A stretch of DNA of 64,000 nucleotides, taken from Sphingobium sp. CR2-8 (GTDB taxonomy: Bacteria > Pseudomonadota > Alphaproteobacteria > Sphingomonadales > Sphingomonadaceae). Under the pieces are notes generated by a model. The model had not been told where the DNA came from. It was given only the letters and a program-made list of their open reading frames with translations, and searched no databases. The stretch is taken from positions 164,501-228,500 of the forward strand of contig NZ_JAYKZY010000001.1 in NCBI RefSeq assembly GCF_035818615.1, in the 5' to 3' direction. The translations under genes and the position numbers were made by a program. Shown piece by piece: positions 29,600 through 37,988 of this stretch. Within the stretch, counting starts at the first letter, position 1; the number at the start of each line of letters is the position of its first letter.

Positions 29600-29991
29600 G
29601 AATGGCGAAAAGATATATCTCGGGGACGCGCGCGGGCAGTTGGTATTCATACTGGCTTGTACATGCGCTGACGCAATTGGAGGCTGGAAACCGATGGCTG
29701 GGTGGAGCGCCTTATCCCCGCCGCCCGTTGATATGCCAGGACAGATGATCATTGGTCTGAATGAGTAGCTATCAGTCCGATGAGATCGTCCTGCTTTGCG
29801 CCTGCGCCGACCCGCCATATGTCCTGGACCATCCAAGGTAACGACAGGCGAGCTCATTTCGCGGCATTGTCCCGCAAATTGCACGCAAATAGAACGGCTC
29901 CCAGTTGCCAGTTGCAGTGATTGTGATAGGATATAGTATCTATATAGGAAGTACGTGGGCGTTGTAGCCGATCGTGGAACGAGGAAATCAG
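29600..29991. other. Intergenic region with AT-rich promoter-like motif
   Basis: About 390 bases between the SDR and the acyl-CoA synthetase. I see no convincing gene. Near its end, TATAGTATCTATATA (29932-29946) is a partly palindromic AT-rich site of the TAGTAT type that recurs in other spacers of this island; it probably belongs to the synthetase promoter. Confidence 0.5.
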
Positions 29992-31575
29992 ATGGCAGGG
30001 GTACATTCTTTGGTCCAAGACGAGAAGGGGATCCAGGATTGGACTGTCGGGCAGCTTCTGGGCTACGCCGCCGATAATGCGGCTGAGCAGATTGCCATAA
30101 AGGATGGGGACCTCATCTGGACCTATAAGCAATTGCAAACGGATTCATTGCGGATCGCGCAATTTCTGCTCACCCAATTCCGACCAAGGGACCATGTTGC
30201 GATTTGGGGCGCCAACAGCGCGCCGTGGATCCTATATCAGATGGCAGCCGCGCAGGCTGGCATCGTGCTGGTTACCCTCAATCCGGCGCTGCGCCTCGCT
30301 GAAGTTGAGGCGCTGTTGCGACAGAGCCAAGCTGTGGGCCTTATCGCAGATACGGAGTATCGCGGTTTCTCCTTGATCGGCGCGATCGGAGACGTTCGGC
30401 CCTCGCTCCCCCATTTGCACTCAATATTGCTGACAAGCGATTGGCAGGACCACATCGCCAGTGCGCCGGAAGGGGATGTCGATGTCATCGTCACGCCGGA
30501 TGATACGGCCCTCATCCTCTATACATCCGGCACCACTGGCTTGCCCAAGGGAGTCAAACTGCATCACCGGGGCATCGTGAACAATGCTTTGCTCGGCTCG
30601 GAACTTTACCTCATGGACGACGGCCTTGCGTGGCTGGGTGCTTTGCCATTCTTTCACATCGGCGGGTCGGTGAGCACCATTTTGGGGTGTATCTCCCGGC
30701 TGGGCACCCACGTCATATTGCGCGCCTTCGAAGCCGGAGAGGTGTTGAGCCTGATCGAAAAGGAGCGCATCGCCTGGCTGCCGTGCGTTCCCACGATGGC
30801 GATCGCCATGATGGAGCATCCTGATTTCGACAAGACCAACCTGTCGTCGATCGAAGTCATCCAGACTGGCGGCACCACGGTATCGCCTGAGTTCGTGCGC
30901 CGCTTGGGAGACCGCTTTGATGCGGATGTGCAGATCATGTTCGGCCAGACCGAAGCGGGTGGCGTGATGTGCAAGTCGCTGCGCGGCGACCCGGTCGAAG
31001 TCATAGCGGGCACCGTCGGAAAGCCTTATCCTTACACCGAACTGAAGATTTCCGACGTGACCACCGGGGCCACGCTCGGCTTCGGCCAGATCGGTGAAAT
31101 CCGCATCCATAGTCCTTATATGACACGCGGCTATTTCGACAATCCCGCTGCCACCGCCGCCGCGTTCGACGATGAAGGCTTCTTGCGCACGGGCGACCTG
31201 GGCACGCGGGACGACCTTGGCTATGTTCGCGTCACCGGACGGCTCAAGGAGATGATCATTCGCGGCGGCGAGAATATCTATCCGCGCGAAATTGAGGACC
31301 GGTTGGGCGATTATCCCGGCGTCGCCGAATGCGCCGTCATCGGCGTTCCACATGCGCGTTGGGGTGAAGAGGTCGCGGTCGCCATCAAATGCCATGCAGG
31401 CGCGACGATCGAAGTCGAAGAGGCGCGGGCGTTTCTGCTCGACCGGATCGCCCGGCACAAGGTTCCCAAACTATGGCAAGTGGTGAGCGAGTTTCCCCGT
31501 ACGGCATCCGGGAAAATTCAGAAATTCGCGCTGGTGGATATTTTCATGACAGCCGACGAACAGAAGAACGGCTGA
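29992..31575 (+). CDS. Acyl-CoA synthetase (AMP-forming)
   Basis: 527 residues of the ANL superfamily. The AMP/phosphate loop is LYTSGTTGLPKGVK (about residues 177-190). The hinge and adenylate motifs appear in FLRTGDLGTRDDLGYV and GRLKEMIIRGGENIYP, and the C-terminal catalytic Lys is in TASGKIQK. It activates a carboxylic acid to its CoA thioester, the probable entry step of the catabolic pathway. I selected the ATG preceded by GAGGAAATCA; an in-frame GTG lies six codons upstream. Confidence 0.93.
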   Translation: MAGVHSLVQDEKGIQDWTVGQLLGYAADNAAEQIAIKDGDLIWTYKQLQTDSLRIAQFLLTQFRPRDHVAIWGANSAPWILYQMAAAQAGIVLVTLNPALRLAEVEALLRQSQAVGLIADTEYRGFSLIGAIGDVRPSLPHLHSILLTSDWQDHIASAPEGDVDVIVTPDDTALILYTSGTTGLPKGVKLHHRGIVNNALLGSELYLMDDGLAWLGALPFFHIGGSVSTILGCISRLGTHVILRAFEAGEVLSLIEKERIAWLPCVPTMAIAMMEHPDFDKTNLSSIEVIQTGGTTVSPEFVRRLGDRFDADVQIMFGQTEAGGVMCKSLRGDPVEVIAGTVGKPYPYTELKISDVTTGATLGFGQIGEIRIHSPYMTRGYFDNPAATAAAFDDEGFLRTGDLGTRDDLGYVRVTGRLKEMIIRGGENIYPREIEDRLGDYPGVAECAVIGVPHARWGEEVAVAIKCHAGATIEVEEARAFLLDRIARHKVPKLWQVVSEFPRTASGKIQKFALVDIFMTADEQKNG

Positions 31576-31605
31576 GCGGGCGGGATTGAAAGGGGCAGAT
31601 GTGAC

Positions 31606-31640
31606 GTCGGCGCCGTCGCGCAGAAGCAAACGGCGCCGAC
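31606..31640. terminator. Putative bidirectional terminator hairpin
   Basis: GTCGGCGCCGT and ACGGCGCCGAC form an 11-bp perfect stem with a 13-base loop, located between the converging acyl-CoA synthetase and the ABM-domain gene. No clear T-run follows on either strand. Confidence 0.6.
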
Positions 31641-31649
31641 TGTTCGCCT

Positions 31650-32051
31650 TCAGCGAACGACAAATGCGTTCTTGTCGCCAAATTTGTGCACGGCCGATTT
31701 CCCCTGTGGAAAGCCGTCAAAAATGCTGCGGTCCAGATTCATGCCGCTAAACTGTTCCATGATAACCGGCTCGGAGCAGCAATCGAGCATTTTGCGGTTA
31801 TATTCCTGAAACTCGGGAACGCCGCGCAATTCCATCGCGACATCTTCGTCCCATGACGCGAAGACGACGAATTCGTTCGGATCACGCGCCCAACCCTGGA
31901 AAGCAAATACGCAACCGCGGTAGTAAAAGGGCTTGGCCTCCTCGCACACCCTATCAAAAAGTCTCAGAAACTCTTCTCGGCGTGCTGGATCGACCTTCCA
32001 ACGCACGGAAAACAGATTGCGGTCACGGGTAAATGGGGATTCTTCAGTCAT
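31650..32051 (-). CDS. Small dimeric alpha/beta-barrel (ABM-like) protein
   Basis: 133 residues, compatible with the antibiotic-biosynthesis-monooxygenase / EthD-like ferredoxin fold: N-terminal FSVRWKVDPARREEFLRLFD, then FQGWARDPNEFVVFASWDED. Members are cofactor-free monooxygenases, isomerases or heme-degrading enzymes. The start is the ATG with GGAGAAAG upstream; the longer frame is non-homologous. Its neighbour is the LLM oxidoreductase on the same strand. Its function here cannot be read from the sequence. Confidence 0.75.
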   Translation of the reverse strand: MTEESPFTRDRNLFSVRWKVDPARREEFLRLFDRVCEEAKPFYYRGCVFAFQGWARDPNEFVVFASWDEDVAMELRGVPEFQEYNRKMLDCCSEPVIMEQFSGMNLDRSIFDGFPQGKSAVHKFGDKNAFVVR

Positions 32052-32229
32052 CGCTCTTTCTCCTATCGAATGTGCTAATATCCTTATCGGCTCCTGCAGA
32101 TGCGGTCCGAAAGGGGCGGGGATGCAGCATGGTCGCCCCAGTTTAACCGCAGGCCCGCGTTTGCCGAACCTTCTGCTCGCCAAGTGCGAGCCAGAAGGGG
32201 CATCGTCTCGTCCATGCTGTGACGAAGTC

Positions 32230-33138
32230 CTAACTCTTTGGAAGGATATCAGCTAAGCCCTCGATCCCGACCCAGTCACCTATGATGACAGGCGGTTTTC
32301 CGTTTGTTCGCTGCGTTTGGTCTTCCCGAACCACATTAAGCACGACGCGGTCGGCCCCGGCGTTTCCGAACTCCTCCACGCGCGCCGATATGGCGGCATT
32401 GTCGCCCCAAGCGGTCAGGGCATCGATCAGAGCGTCGCTGCCACCATTCATCCAGTCAGCTTCCTCGAAACCCGATTTCTCGAACGCCGCCTGATAATAG
32501 GGTAGGGCGATATACATGGCGAGATAGGTGCGCGCGATGGCGCGGGCCGCATCGGCGTCGGTGTTCAGCACGCAGAGGATCTGTGCTGTGATGCTAAAAT
32601 CCGGTCCCACCCTGTCTCTTGCCTCGGCGATGACAGGGGCGGGCATCATCCACGTCACCATCCCCTGCGCATGTTTGACGGCGAGTTTTTGCAATCCGGG
32701 CGCATGCGCGGCGAGGATGACTGGCGCCATCTGCTCGGGCGTCGGGCTGATGAGCTGAGCCTCCGCCATATCTTCCAGATAGGATGTCATCTTGGGCAGC
32801 GGGGCGACCCATTCGCCCTTGCGCTTTGCGATGACAATGGGATTGGAGGCTCCGATACCCATGAGGAACCGGCCCGGATAGAATTCCGACAGCGCCTCTC
32901 GCGTCTGCTGCGCGCCCATCGCGTCGCGGCTGTAGGCCGTCGCAACGCCCGTGGCCACTTTCAGCGTCGATGTCTTCGACAGCATGTAGGCGCATGTCAT
33001 ATATGGGTCGCGTCCGAACGAATCGAGCAGCCAGACGCTCTCAAAGCCGAGCCGTTCGATCTTCAGAGCCAGATCCGTCAGCGCCGCAGCCGGTAGCATA
33101 TGCGTCGTTCGATCAAGGGTGAGGCCAACTTCAGGCAT
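32230..33138 (-). CDS. LLM-class (luciferase-like, F420-type) oxidoreductase
   Basis: 302 residues with the TIM-barrel pattern of bacterial-luciferase-like flavin/F420 enzymes: the N-terminal MPEVGLTLDR strand, ERLGFESVWLLDS, and FYPGRFLMGIGASNP, the phosphate-contacting block of F420-dependent members. The ATG after AGGAGATATC is used; the longer frame only adds an upstream hydrophobic stretch. It faces a divergent MarR gene followed by an F420-reductase-like gene. With F420 biosynthesis genes in the same island it is the most likely enzyme to use F420H2 or F420 on the pathway substrate; FMN use is not excluded. Confidence 0.88.
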   Translation of the reverse strand: MPEVGLTLDRTTHMLPAAALTDLALKIERLGFESVWLLDSFGRDPYMTCAYMLSKTSTLKVATGVATAYSRDAMGAQQTREALSEFYPGRFLMGIGASNPIVIAKRKGEWVAPLPKMTSYLEDMAEAQLISPTPEQMAPVILAAHAPGLQKLAVKHAQGMVTWMMPAPVIAEARDRVGPDFSITAQILCVLNTDADAARAIARTYLAMYIALPYYQAAFEKSGFEEADWMNGGSDALIDALTAWGDNAAISARVEEFGNAGADRVVLNVVREDQTQRTNGKPPVIIGDWVGIEGLADILPKS

Positions 33139-33278
33139 GATATCTCCTCTTATATAGAATATAGGACCCATATACGATATGTGCAGGATGAACAACCAGT
33201 GGAGCAAGCGTCATGTTTCGCCCGGCCGCGTCCTGCGCTTGACACCAACCCCCGCAATCAGTAGCGCACAAGATAATA

Positions 33279-33719
33279 GTGGACAAGGTGATGGTTCGCG
33301 CGAGAATGTCTCTTGGTACGCAATTGTCGTTCGCTCTATATGGTGCTGCCAATCGAATGGCGCGTATGCACAAGCCGTTTCTGACACCGCTGGGCCTGAC
33401 ATTTCCGCAATATCTGGTCATGCTGTCGCTGCTGGAAGTATCTCCTGTCTCTGTGGGAAAGCTCGGCGATCGGCTTGACATGGATACAGGCACCATCACC
33501 CCCTTGCTCAAGCGGCTGGATGGGGCGGGTATAGTGACCCGCCAGCGCGATCCGAGCGACGAACGCCGCGTTCTAGTGTCGCTGACCCCTTACGGCCGTT
33601 CGTTGGAAAATGACATTGTCGGGATCACCGGCAAAATTCAGTCCGCCTGCGACCTGGATGATGAGTCACTAGGTGCGTTGCGTGGATTGCTGGAAGTGCT
33701 CGCACATCCGGCGAGATAA
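33279..33719 (+). CDS. MarR-family regulator, OhrR-like but lacking the sensor Cys
   Basis: 146 residues from a GTG start (an ATG at 33291 is an alternative). The winged-helix region around KLGDRLDMDTGTITPLLKRL and the wing DPSDERRVLVSLT align closely with OhrR. The redox-sensing Cys of OhrR (in QLCFALY-type sequence) is Ser17 here (QLSFALYGAA), so peroxide sensing by that mechanism is unlikely. It is placed divergently from the LLM gene and upstream of an F420-reductase-like gene, so local control by a small ligand is a reasonable inference. Confidence 0.88.
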   Translation: MDKVMVRARMSLGTQLSFALYGAANRMARMHKPFLTPLGLTFPQYLVMLSLLEVSPVSVGKLGDRLDMDTGTITPLLKRLDGAGIVTRQRDPSDERRVLVSLTPYGRSLENDIVGITGKIQSACDLDDESLGALRGLLEVLAHPAR

Positions 33720-33762
33720 TCGGCACAGCGGTACCAAAATCATGAGTGAGGAGAGGACGACG

Positions 33763-34512
33763 ATGAATATTGGCATTCTGGGCACCGGACATATCGGCAA
33801 GACACTTGTGCTAACGCTCAGCGCGGCAGGGAATGATGTAAAGGTAGCAAATTCTCGCGGCCCCCAAACGATCGAAGCTGAAATTTTGGATAATGGCGCG
33901 CGCGCGGTGGAGGCAGCCCAAGCGCTGGAGGACGTCGACGTGGTGATCCTGTCGATACCGTTATTGCGTATTCCCGACGTAGCGCCCTTGTTTGCGGCGT
34001 TACCTGCCGATGTGGTCGTGATCGACACGTCGAACTATTATCCGGTTCGTGACAGCGGCATGGACGCTATCGACGCGGGGCAGGTAGAAAGCCTGTGGGT
34101 GGCAGAGCAACTCGGGCGACCCGTGGTCAAGGCGTGGAACGCCATCGGGTCGGATTCTTTCGCAAAGAAAGCCAAGCCTGCTGGCGATCCGGATCGTCTG
34201 GCCATTCCTGTTTCCGCCGACGATGAAAAGGGACGAAGCGTAGGCATGGCGCTCGTCGAACAAAGTGGTTTCGACGCTGTCTATGCAGGGACTTTGGCGG
34301 AATCCTGGCGACAGCAGCCAGGTGCGCCCTGCTATTGCACCGACCTCACGCGTGAAGAGATGCCAGCCGCGCTCGCTGCGGCGCAGGTCGACCGGCTGCC
34401 CAAGCGTCGCGACCTCAGCTTTGCCGCAGTGGTGGAACGTATGACCGGCACGGGGGCCCGCGATCCGGACGCGGAGTTTGCGGTACGCCTCAACCGCGCG
34501 CTTTTCATGTGA
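33763..34512 (+). CDS. NADPH-dependent F420 reductase-like oxidoreductase (first paralogue)
   Basis: 249 residues. Rossmann start MNIGILGTGHIGKT (GxGxxG at residues 7-12) of the F420_oxidored (PF03807) family, which moves hydride between NADP(H) and coenzyme F420. Further landmarks shared with the second paralogue at 44718-45452 are VVVIDTSNYYP and the ESWRQQPGAPCYCTDLTR block near the C-terminus. The ATG after GAGGAGAGGACGAC was chosen. Members of this subfamily also occur in bacteria without F420, so F420 specificity is supported mainly by the local F420 genes. Confidence 0.82.
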   Translation: MNIGILGTGHIGKTLVLTLSAAGNDVKVANSRGPQTIEAEILDNGARAVEAAQALEDVDVVILSIPLLRIPDVAPLFAALPADVVVIDTSNYYPVRDSGMDAIDAGQVESLWVAEQLGRPVVKAWNAIGSDSFAKKAKPAGDPDRLAIPVSADDEKGRSVGMALVEQSGFDAVYAGTLAESWRQQPGAPCYCTDLTREEMPAALAAAQVDRLPKRRDLSFAAVVERMTGTGARDPDAEFAVRLNRALFM

Positions 34513-34516
34513 TTAT

Positions 34517-34547
34517 GATACCGCTTGCCCGGCGGGTAAGCGGTATC
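34517..34547. terminator. Putative bidirectional terminator hairpin
   Basis: GATACCGCTT and AAGCGGTATC make a 10-bp perfect stem extended by CCC/GGG, lying between two converging genes. No poly-T tract follows, so termination strength is uncertain. Confidence 0.6.
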
Positions 34548-34582
34548 AATACCCCGTCGCGTTGTTGTTCAACCTTCGGGCG

Positions 34583-36006
34583 TTAGCTGACGAGTTGACG
34601 CACCATCGCGCTTTCTGCCGCTGCCGTTTCCCCCGCGATACGGCCGAAGATCAGCGCATTGGCGATGCCTATACCTCCGCCGATATAGCGCCTTCCCAGC
34701 GTACAGCCAAGAACTTCGCCCCCAGCATATAGTCCCTGCACCACGCGGCCATGGCCATCGAGCGCATGGCCATCGGGATCGATCTCAATCCCGGCATGGC
34801 ATGACACCATGGCGGTGGCGCGGATTTCGACGGCATAAAAGGGGCCGGTTCGGATAGGCAGATATTTAGGGGTGGTTTTGAAGAAATCGACATCTTCCCC
34901 CGGTCCATAAGGTCGTTGTACCGATTGACGGACAGTTCCAGATTGATGGGATCGATGTCCGATCGCTTCGCCAGCTCCGCGATCGTGTCGGCCGTTTTGA
35001 CCCGACCCTTGGCAACCTGATCGCGGATCACATCGATACGCCAACTGTCATTGCCAGGATCATTGATATACACTTTGAAGACGCTGTCGTCGGCACATGC
35101 TTCCAACAAGGCATCTTCATCGAAGATCGCGAAGCATCGCATCTCTGGCTGCTCATTTACCAGATAGCCGCAGACGGCATAAGATGCGTCTTCGGGAACG
35201 AAGCGCTTGCCGTCCCGGTTGACCACCATCGCCCATTCAGGAAGGGCGTAGGACATATCCGGCTTGAAATTGGGCGACATGACCAGCAGCCCGTTATCGA
35301 TACCCGTAATGTTTGCGCCCGCCCTTTCGGCAAGAAGAATGCCGTCGCCCACATTATAAGGCGCTTCTGCATAGAAGGAGGTCAGTCGGCCGCCATGTGC
35401 GGCAGCCGTCGGCCATAGCCGCTTGACCATTTCGGGATTGTTGGCAAATCCACCGGTAGTAATGATGACTGCATTGGCGCGCAGATCGATGTCTCCGGAA
35501 CGGATACCGACCACCCTGTCATTTTCGATCAGCAGCTCCGACACGCGGGAACCGAGCGCCACCTCGACCCCGAGTGCGCCGATCGCATTGATCAGCGACC
35601 TGGCGATGCCAAAGCCGGCTTCGACCGATTGATGACCGCGAGGGCGACCGCCAACACCCGATTCGATGACCAGGTCGGGCGGAAATTCATTGCCCAGATC
35701 GATCAACCAATCGATAATATAGGCCCCGCCTTCCGACAGTCGCTTGGCCAGTGCCGGTTTGATCGACCATTGATTGAGCGTCATCATATATTGGAACATG
35801 TCGTCGGCGGAATCTGCGATGCCAGCAGCGCGCTGGACGCTGGTTCCCGCGGCATACACCACGCCGCCGGCAAGTGCGGTCGCGCCGCCAAGTGCGGGTC
35901 CCGCTTCGACCAGCATAACCGAAGCACCGTTCTTGGCGGCGTGATAGGCGGCCGACAATCCGGCACCACCCCCGCCGATGACGACAACGTCATAATCAAC
36001 CGACAT
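34583..36006 (-). pseudogene. FAD-dependent oxidoreductase (fumarate reductase/KstD-like), frameshifted
   Basis: The N-terminal MSVDYDVVVIGGGGAGLSAA is an FAD dinucleotide fold. The body resembles the fumarate-reductase / 3-ketosteroid-dehydrogenase flavoprotein family. Family homology leaves the frame at YNDLMDRG and resumes one base off as EDVDFFKTTPKYLPI, ending with GLYAGGEVLGCTL and GGIGIANALIFGR, the normal FAD-binding C-terminus. The shift falls in a run of five G on the coding strand (34897-34901); six would restore a full-length protein of about 474 residues. Single-base loss in a homopolymer may be a sequencing error, phase variation or real inactivation. Confidence 0.82.
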
Positions 36007-36024
36007 TCGAATTTCCTTAGTATA

Positions 36025-36543
36025 TCAGGCGGGCGTTTCGGCTGTGACATTCCGAGATGCGAAATATCCGTTGATGCCCTTGAATATCATTTCGTACACC
36101 GCTTCCACGATGTCGCGCACAGCGTTGACATCGCCTGGTTCGACGACGTCGAACACCGATGAAATATGCATCTTGGTCTTGCCATCAGGCAGGGGATCGA
36201 AGGCCCAGGTCGCGATATAGTTGCGAACGCCTTCAACGAAATTATCGGTGCCGTTGTAGAAGAGTTGGCGCGCTATCGGATCTTCATGGATCAGGGTTTC
36301 ACGGTTGGTATGCGGCAGGCCCGCATCGTCGCTATTGGCGCGTTCGATCACCTTGGTTCGGGGAACAGTGCCTTCAATGCCTTCCAGAAAACATCTGCTG
36401 ACCTTCATTCCGGCCTCTTGCAGTTCGTTTCCCCACCAGTCCATGGTGCCCCAGTCGGTCAAAAGCGCCCATACGGTTTCGGCGTCGGCATTGATGACGC
36501 CTTCCCTGAGGCCGGTTCCACGTTGAACAATGATCACGATCAT
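36025..36543 (-). CDS. SRPBCC-family protein (paralogue 1)
   Basis: 172 residues with the START/Bet v1-like pattern: N-terminal DAETVWALLTDWGTMDWW, a central beta-rich section, and a long C-terminal helix from about residue 135. SRPBCC proteins have a deep hydrophobic pocket and act as cyclases, hydratases or binding proteins. It is clearly paralogous to the gene at 36702-37229 (both have the LLTDW motif and the FDVVE..D.N block). It lies 18 bp upstream of the broken FAD oxidoreductase in the same direction. Confidence 0.85.
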   Translation of the reverse strand: MIVIIVQRGTGLREGVINADAETVWALLTDWGTMDWWGNELQEAGMKVSRCFLEGIEGTVPRTKVIERANSDDAGLPHTNRETLIHEDPIARQLFYNGTDNFVEGVRNYIATWAFDPLPDGKTKMHISSVFDVVEPGDVNAVRDIVEAVYEMIFKGINGYFASRNVTAETPA

Positions 36544-36701
36544 CCTCGCTTCAATCTGCTTGAGCGCATACGGAATGCCTCAGCTTTGTTGCACAATCAT
36601 AGGTTCTGCCAAGCGACATGCCCCAAGAGCGGCACGCTGCATCGGCTTAAACCCGCGGGTCGTTCCCCTTGAGCGCAAGGCCTCGCCGCCTTGCTGGAGG
36701 G

Positions 36702-37229
36702 TCAGGCCAACACGGCTTCCGCTTTCTGATGTCGGGCGAAATATCGACGGAAGCCTTTCGTAATAGCGTCCGAATAGGTCCTTTCGATCAGCGATATCAT
36801 CAAATTCAGATCGGCGCCTTCGACGACGTCAAATTCTGATTTGAACGTCATCAGCGTTTCGCCGGTCGGCAAAGTATCGAGCGTTGTGGTCGCGAGATAA
36901 TTTCTGAACTCGTTGCGCAGTTCTGCGCCACCCGGATTGGGCCGGAAAACCATGTCGTAGACGATACGTTTCGTCTCATCGTCCTGAAGCCACAGCTTTT
37001 CATCGACGGTCGATCCGGTGACATGTCGAACGATGCGGGTGCGCGGCACCGAGTCCGGCTCGCCCAGCAGTTCGACGCTGGCGATGTTCGGGCCTGGTCG
37101 CCCTCCATCTTCCGGCTTGATCCACCAGCGTTCAAAGTTCGCCCAGTCGGTCAGCAATTCCCAGACATCATCGAGCGGCGCGTCGACGATCCCGCGATAC
37201 TCCGCATGCCCTCTCTGGTATTTCGGCAT
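36702..37229 (-). CDS. SRPBCC-family protein (paralogue 2)
   Basis: 175 residues. DAPLDDVWELLTDWANFERWW and FDVVEGADLNLMISLIE match the START-like fold and the neighbouring paralogue. The ATG follows AAGGAGCAGGTA, an excellent ribosome-binding site, and excludes the longer frame. Probably a tandem duplication; the pair may bind or isomerise a hydrophobic pathway intermediate. A TAGTAT-N4-ATACTA palindrome lies upstream at 37317-37332. Confidence 0.86.
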   Translation of the reverse strand: MPKYQRGHAEYRGIVDAPLDDVWELLTDWANFERWWIKPEDGGRPGPNIASVELLGEPDSVPRTRIVRHVTGSTVDEKLWLQDDETKRIVYDMVFRPNPGGAELRNEFRNYLATTTLDTLPTGETLMTFKSEFDVVEGADLNLMISLIERTYSDAITKGFRRYFARHQKAEAVLA

Positions 37230-37316
37230 TACCTGCTCCTTCGACGTCCGTTCATTGATAGAATCAGGCACGAACCGATCCTCGTGCCTCGGCAGTCATC
37301 CTGAAATTGACATATT

Positions 37317-37332
37317 TAGTATTAGGATACTA
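37317..37332. promoter_or_regulatory. Palindromic AT-rich site TAGTAT-N4-ATACTA
   Basis: TAGTATTAGGATACTA is a perfect inverted repeat in the spacer upstream of the SRPBCC gene and on the other side of the SnoaL-like gene. It belongs to the group of TAGTAT-containing sites seen in other spacers of this island, and may be an operator or core promoter. Confidence 0.45.
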
Positions 37333-37489
37333 TGTTATTCCTCTAACGGTCGCTGTCAAGGGTGGAGTGCGACAGGCCGTTCCCCGATCGATGCTGGATC
37401 GCGAGCTCGGACATGGCCCCGCGGCTATGGCGCAAGAGCGGCTGGTAACAGACCGCATTTGATCAGGCTGTGGTAGGGAAGGAGATAAA

Positions 37490-37912
37490 ATGCTGGGTTG
37501 TGATGACAGGTTCGCGCTGCAGGAGTTGGTCAACCGATACCCCTATCATCTCGACCTTTGGCATATCGACGCGTGGGCCGATCTGTTCATCCCGTCAGGC
37601 GTCCTGGACGAAAGGGCTTTAGGGATGGAAGCCTATCATGGCCGTGATGCTATCGCCGCTTACGGCGCGCAGTTACAGGCCGATGTGCTGAATGTCGTCC
37701 ATCTGATGATAAATCATGTGATCCTGGATTGGAGCGCCGACCGGGCGTCAGGCAGCGTTTTTGCGCTGGTGGAGGCGAAAACACGCGATCATGGCCACGC
37801 CCGCTACTATATCCGCTACGAAGATGGCTATGTCAGGACCGAAGCCGGCTGGCGCTTTGACCGCCGGACCATCTTACCTCTGTTTCCACCTCAGACAATT
37901 GCGCTGTCATAA
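37490..37912 (+). CDS. SnoaL-like / NTF2-fold protein
   Basis: 140 residues of the SnoaL_4 type: DDRFALQELVNRYPYHLD at the N-terminus, then DAWADLFIPSG, and a C-terminal ARYYIRYEDGYVRTEAGWRF sheet segment. These small alpha+beta-barrel proteins include isomerases, hydratases, cyclases and dehydratase-like enzymes of steroid and aromatic catabolism. GGAGATAAA precedes the ATG. The substrate is unknown. Confidence 0.85.
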   Translation: MLGCDDRFALQELVNRYPYHLDLWHIDAWADLFIPSGVLDERALGMEAYHGRDAIAAYGAQLQADVLNVVHLMINHVILDWSADRASGSVFALVEAKTRDHGHARYYIRYEDGYVRTEAGWRFDRRTILPLFPPQTIALS

Positions 37913-37917
37913 TCTAT

Positions 37918-37962
37918 GCGAAGAGGGAGCGGCGCAACTCAATGCTATAGGCGCTCCTTCGC
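37918..37962. terminator. Putative bidirectional terminator hairpin
   Basis: GCGAAG and GGAGCG pair with CGCTCC and CTTCGC across a 15-base loop, between the converging SnoaL-like and acyl-CoA dehydrogenase genes. Confidence 0.5.
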
Positions 37963-37988
37963 TTTACCCGTCAAAACCGGGCCACAGA

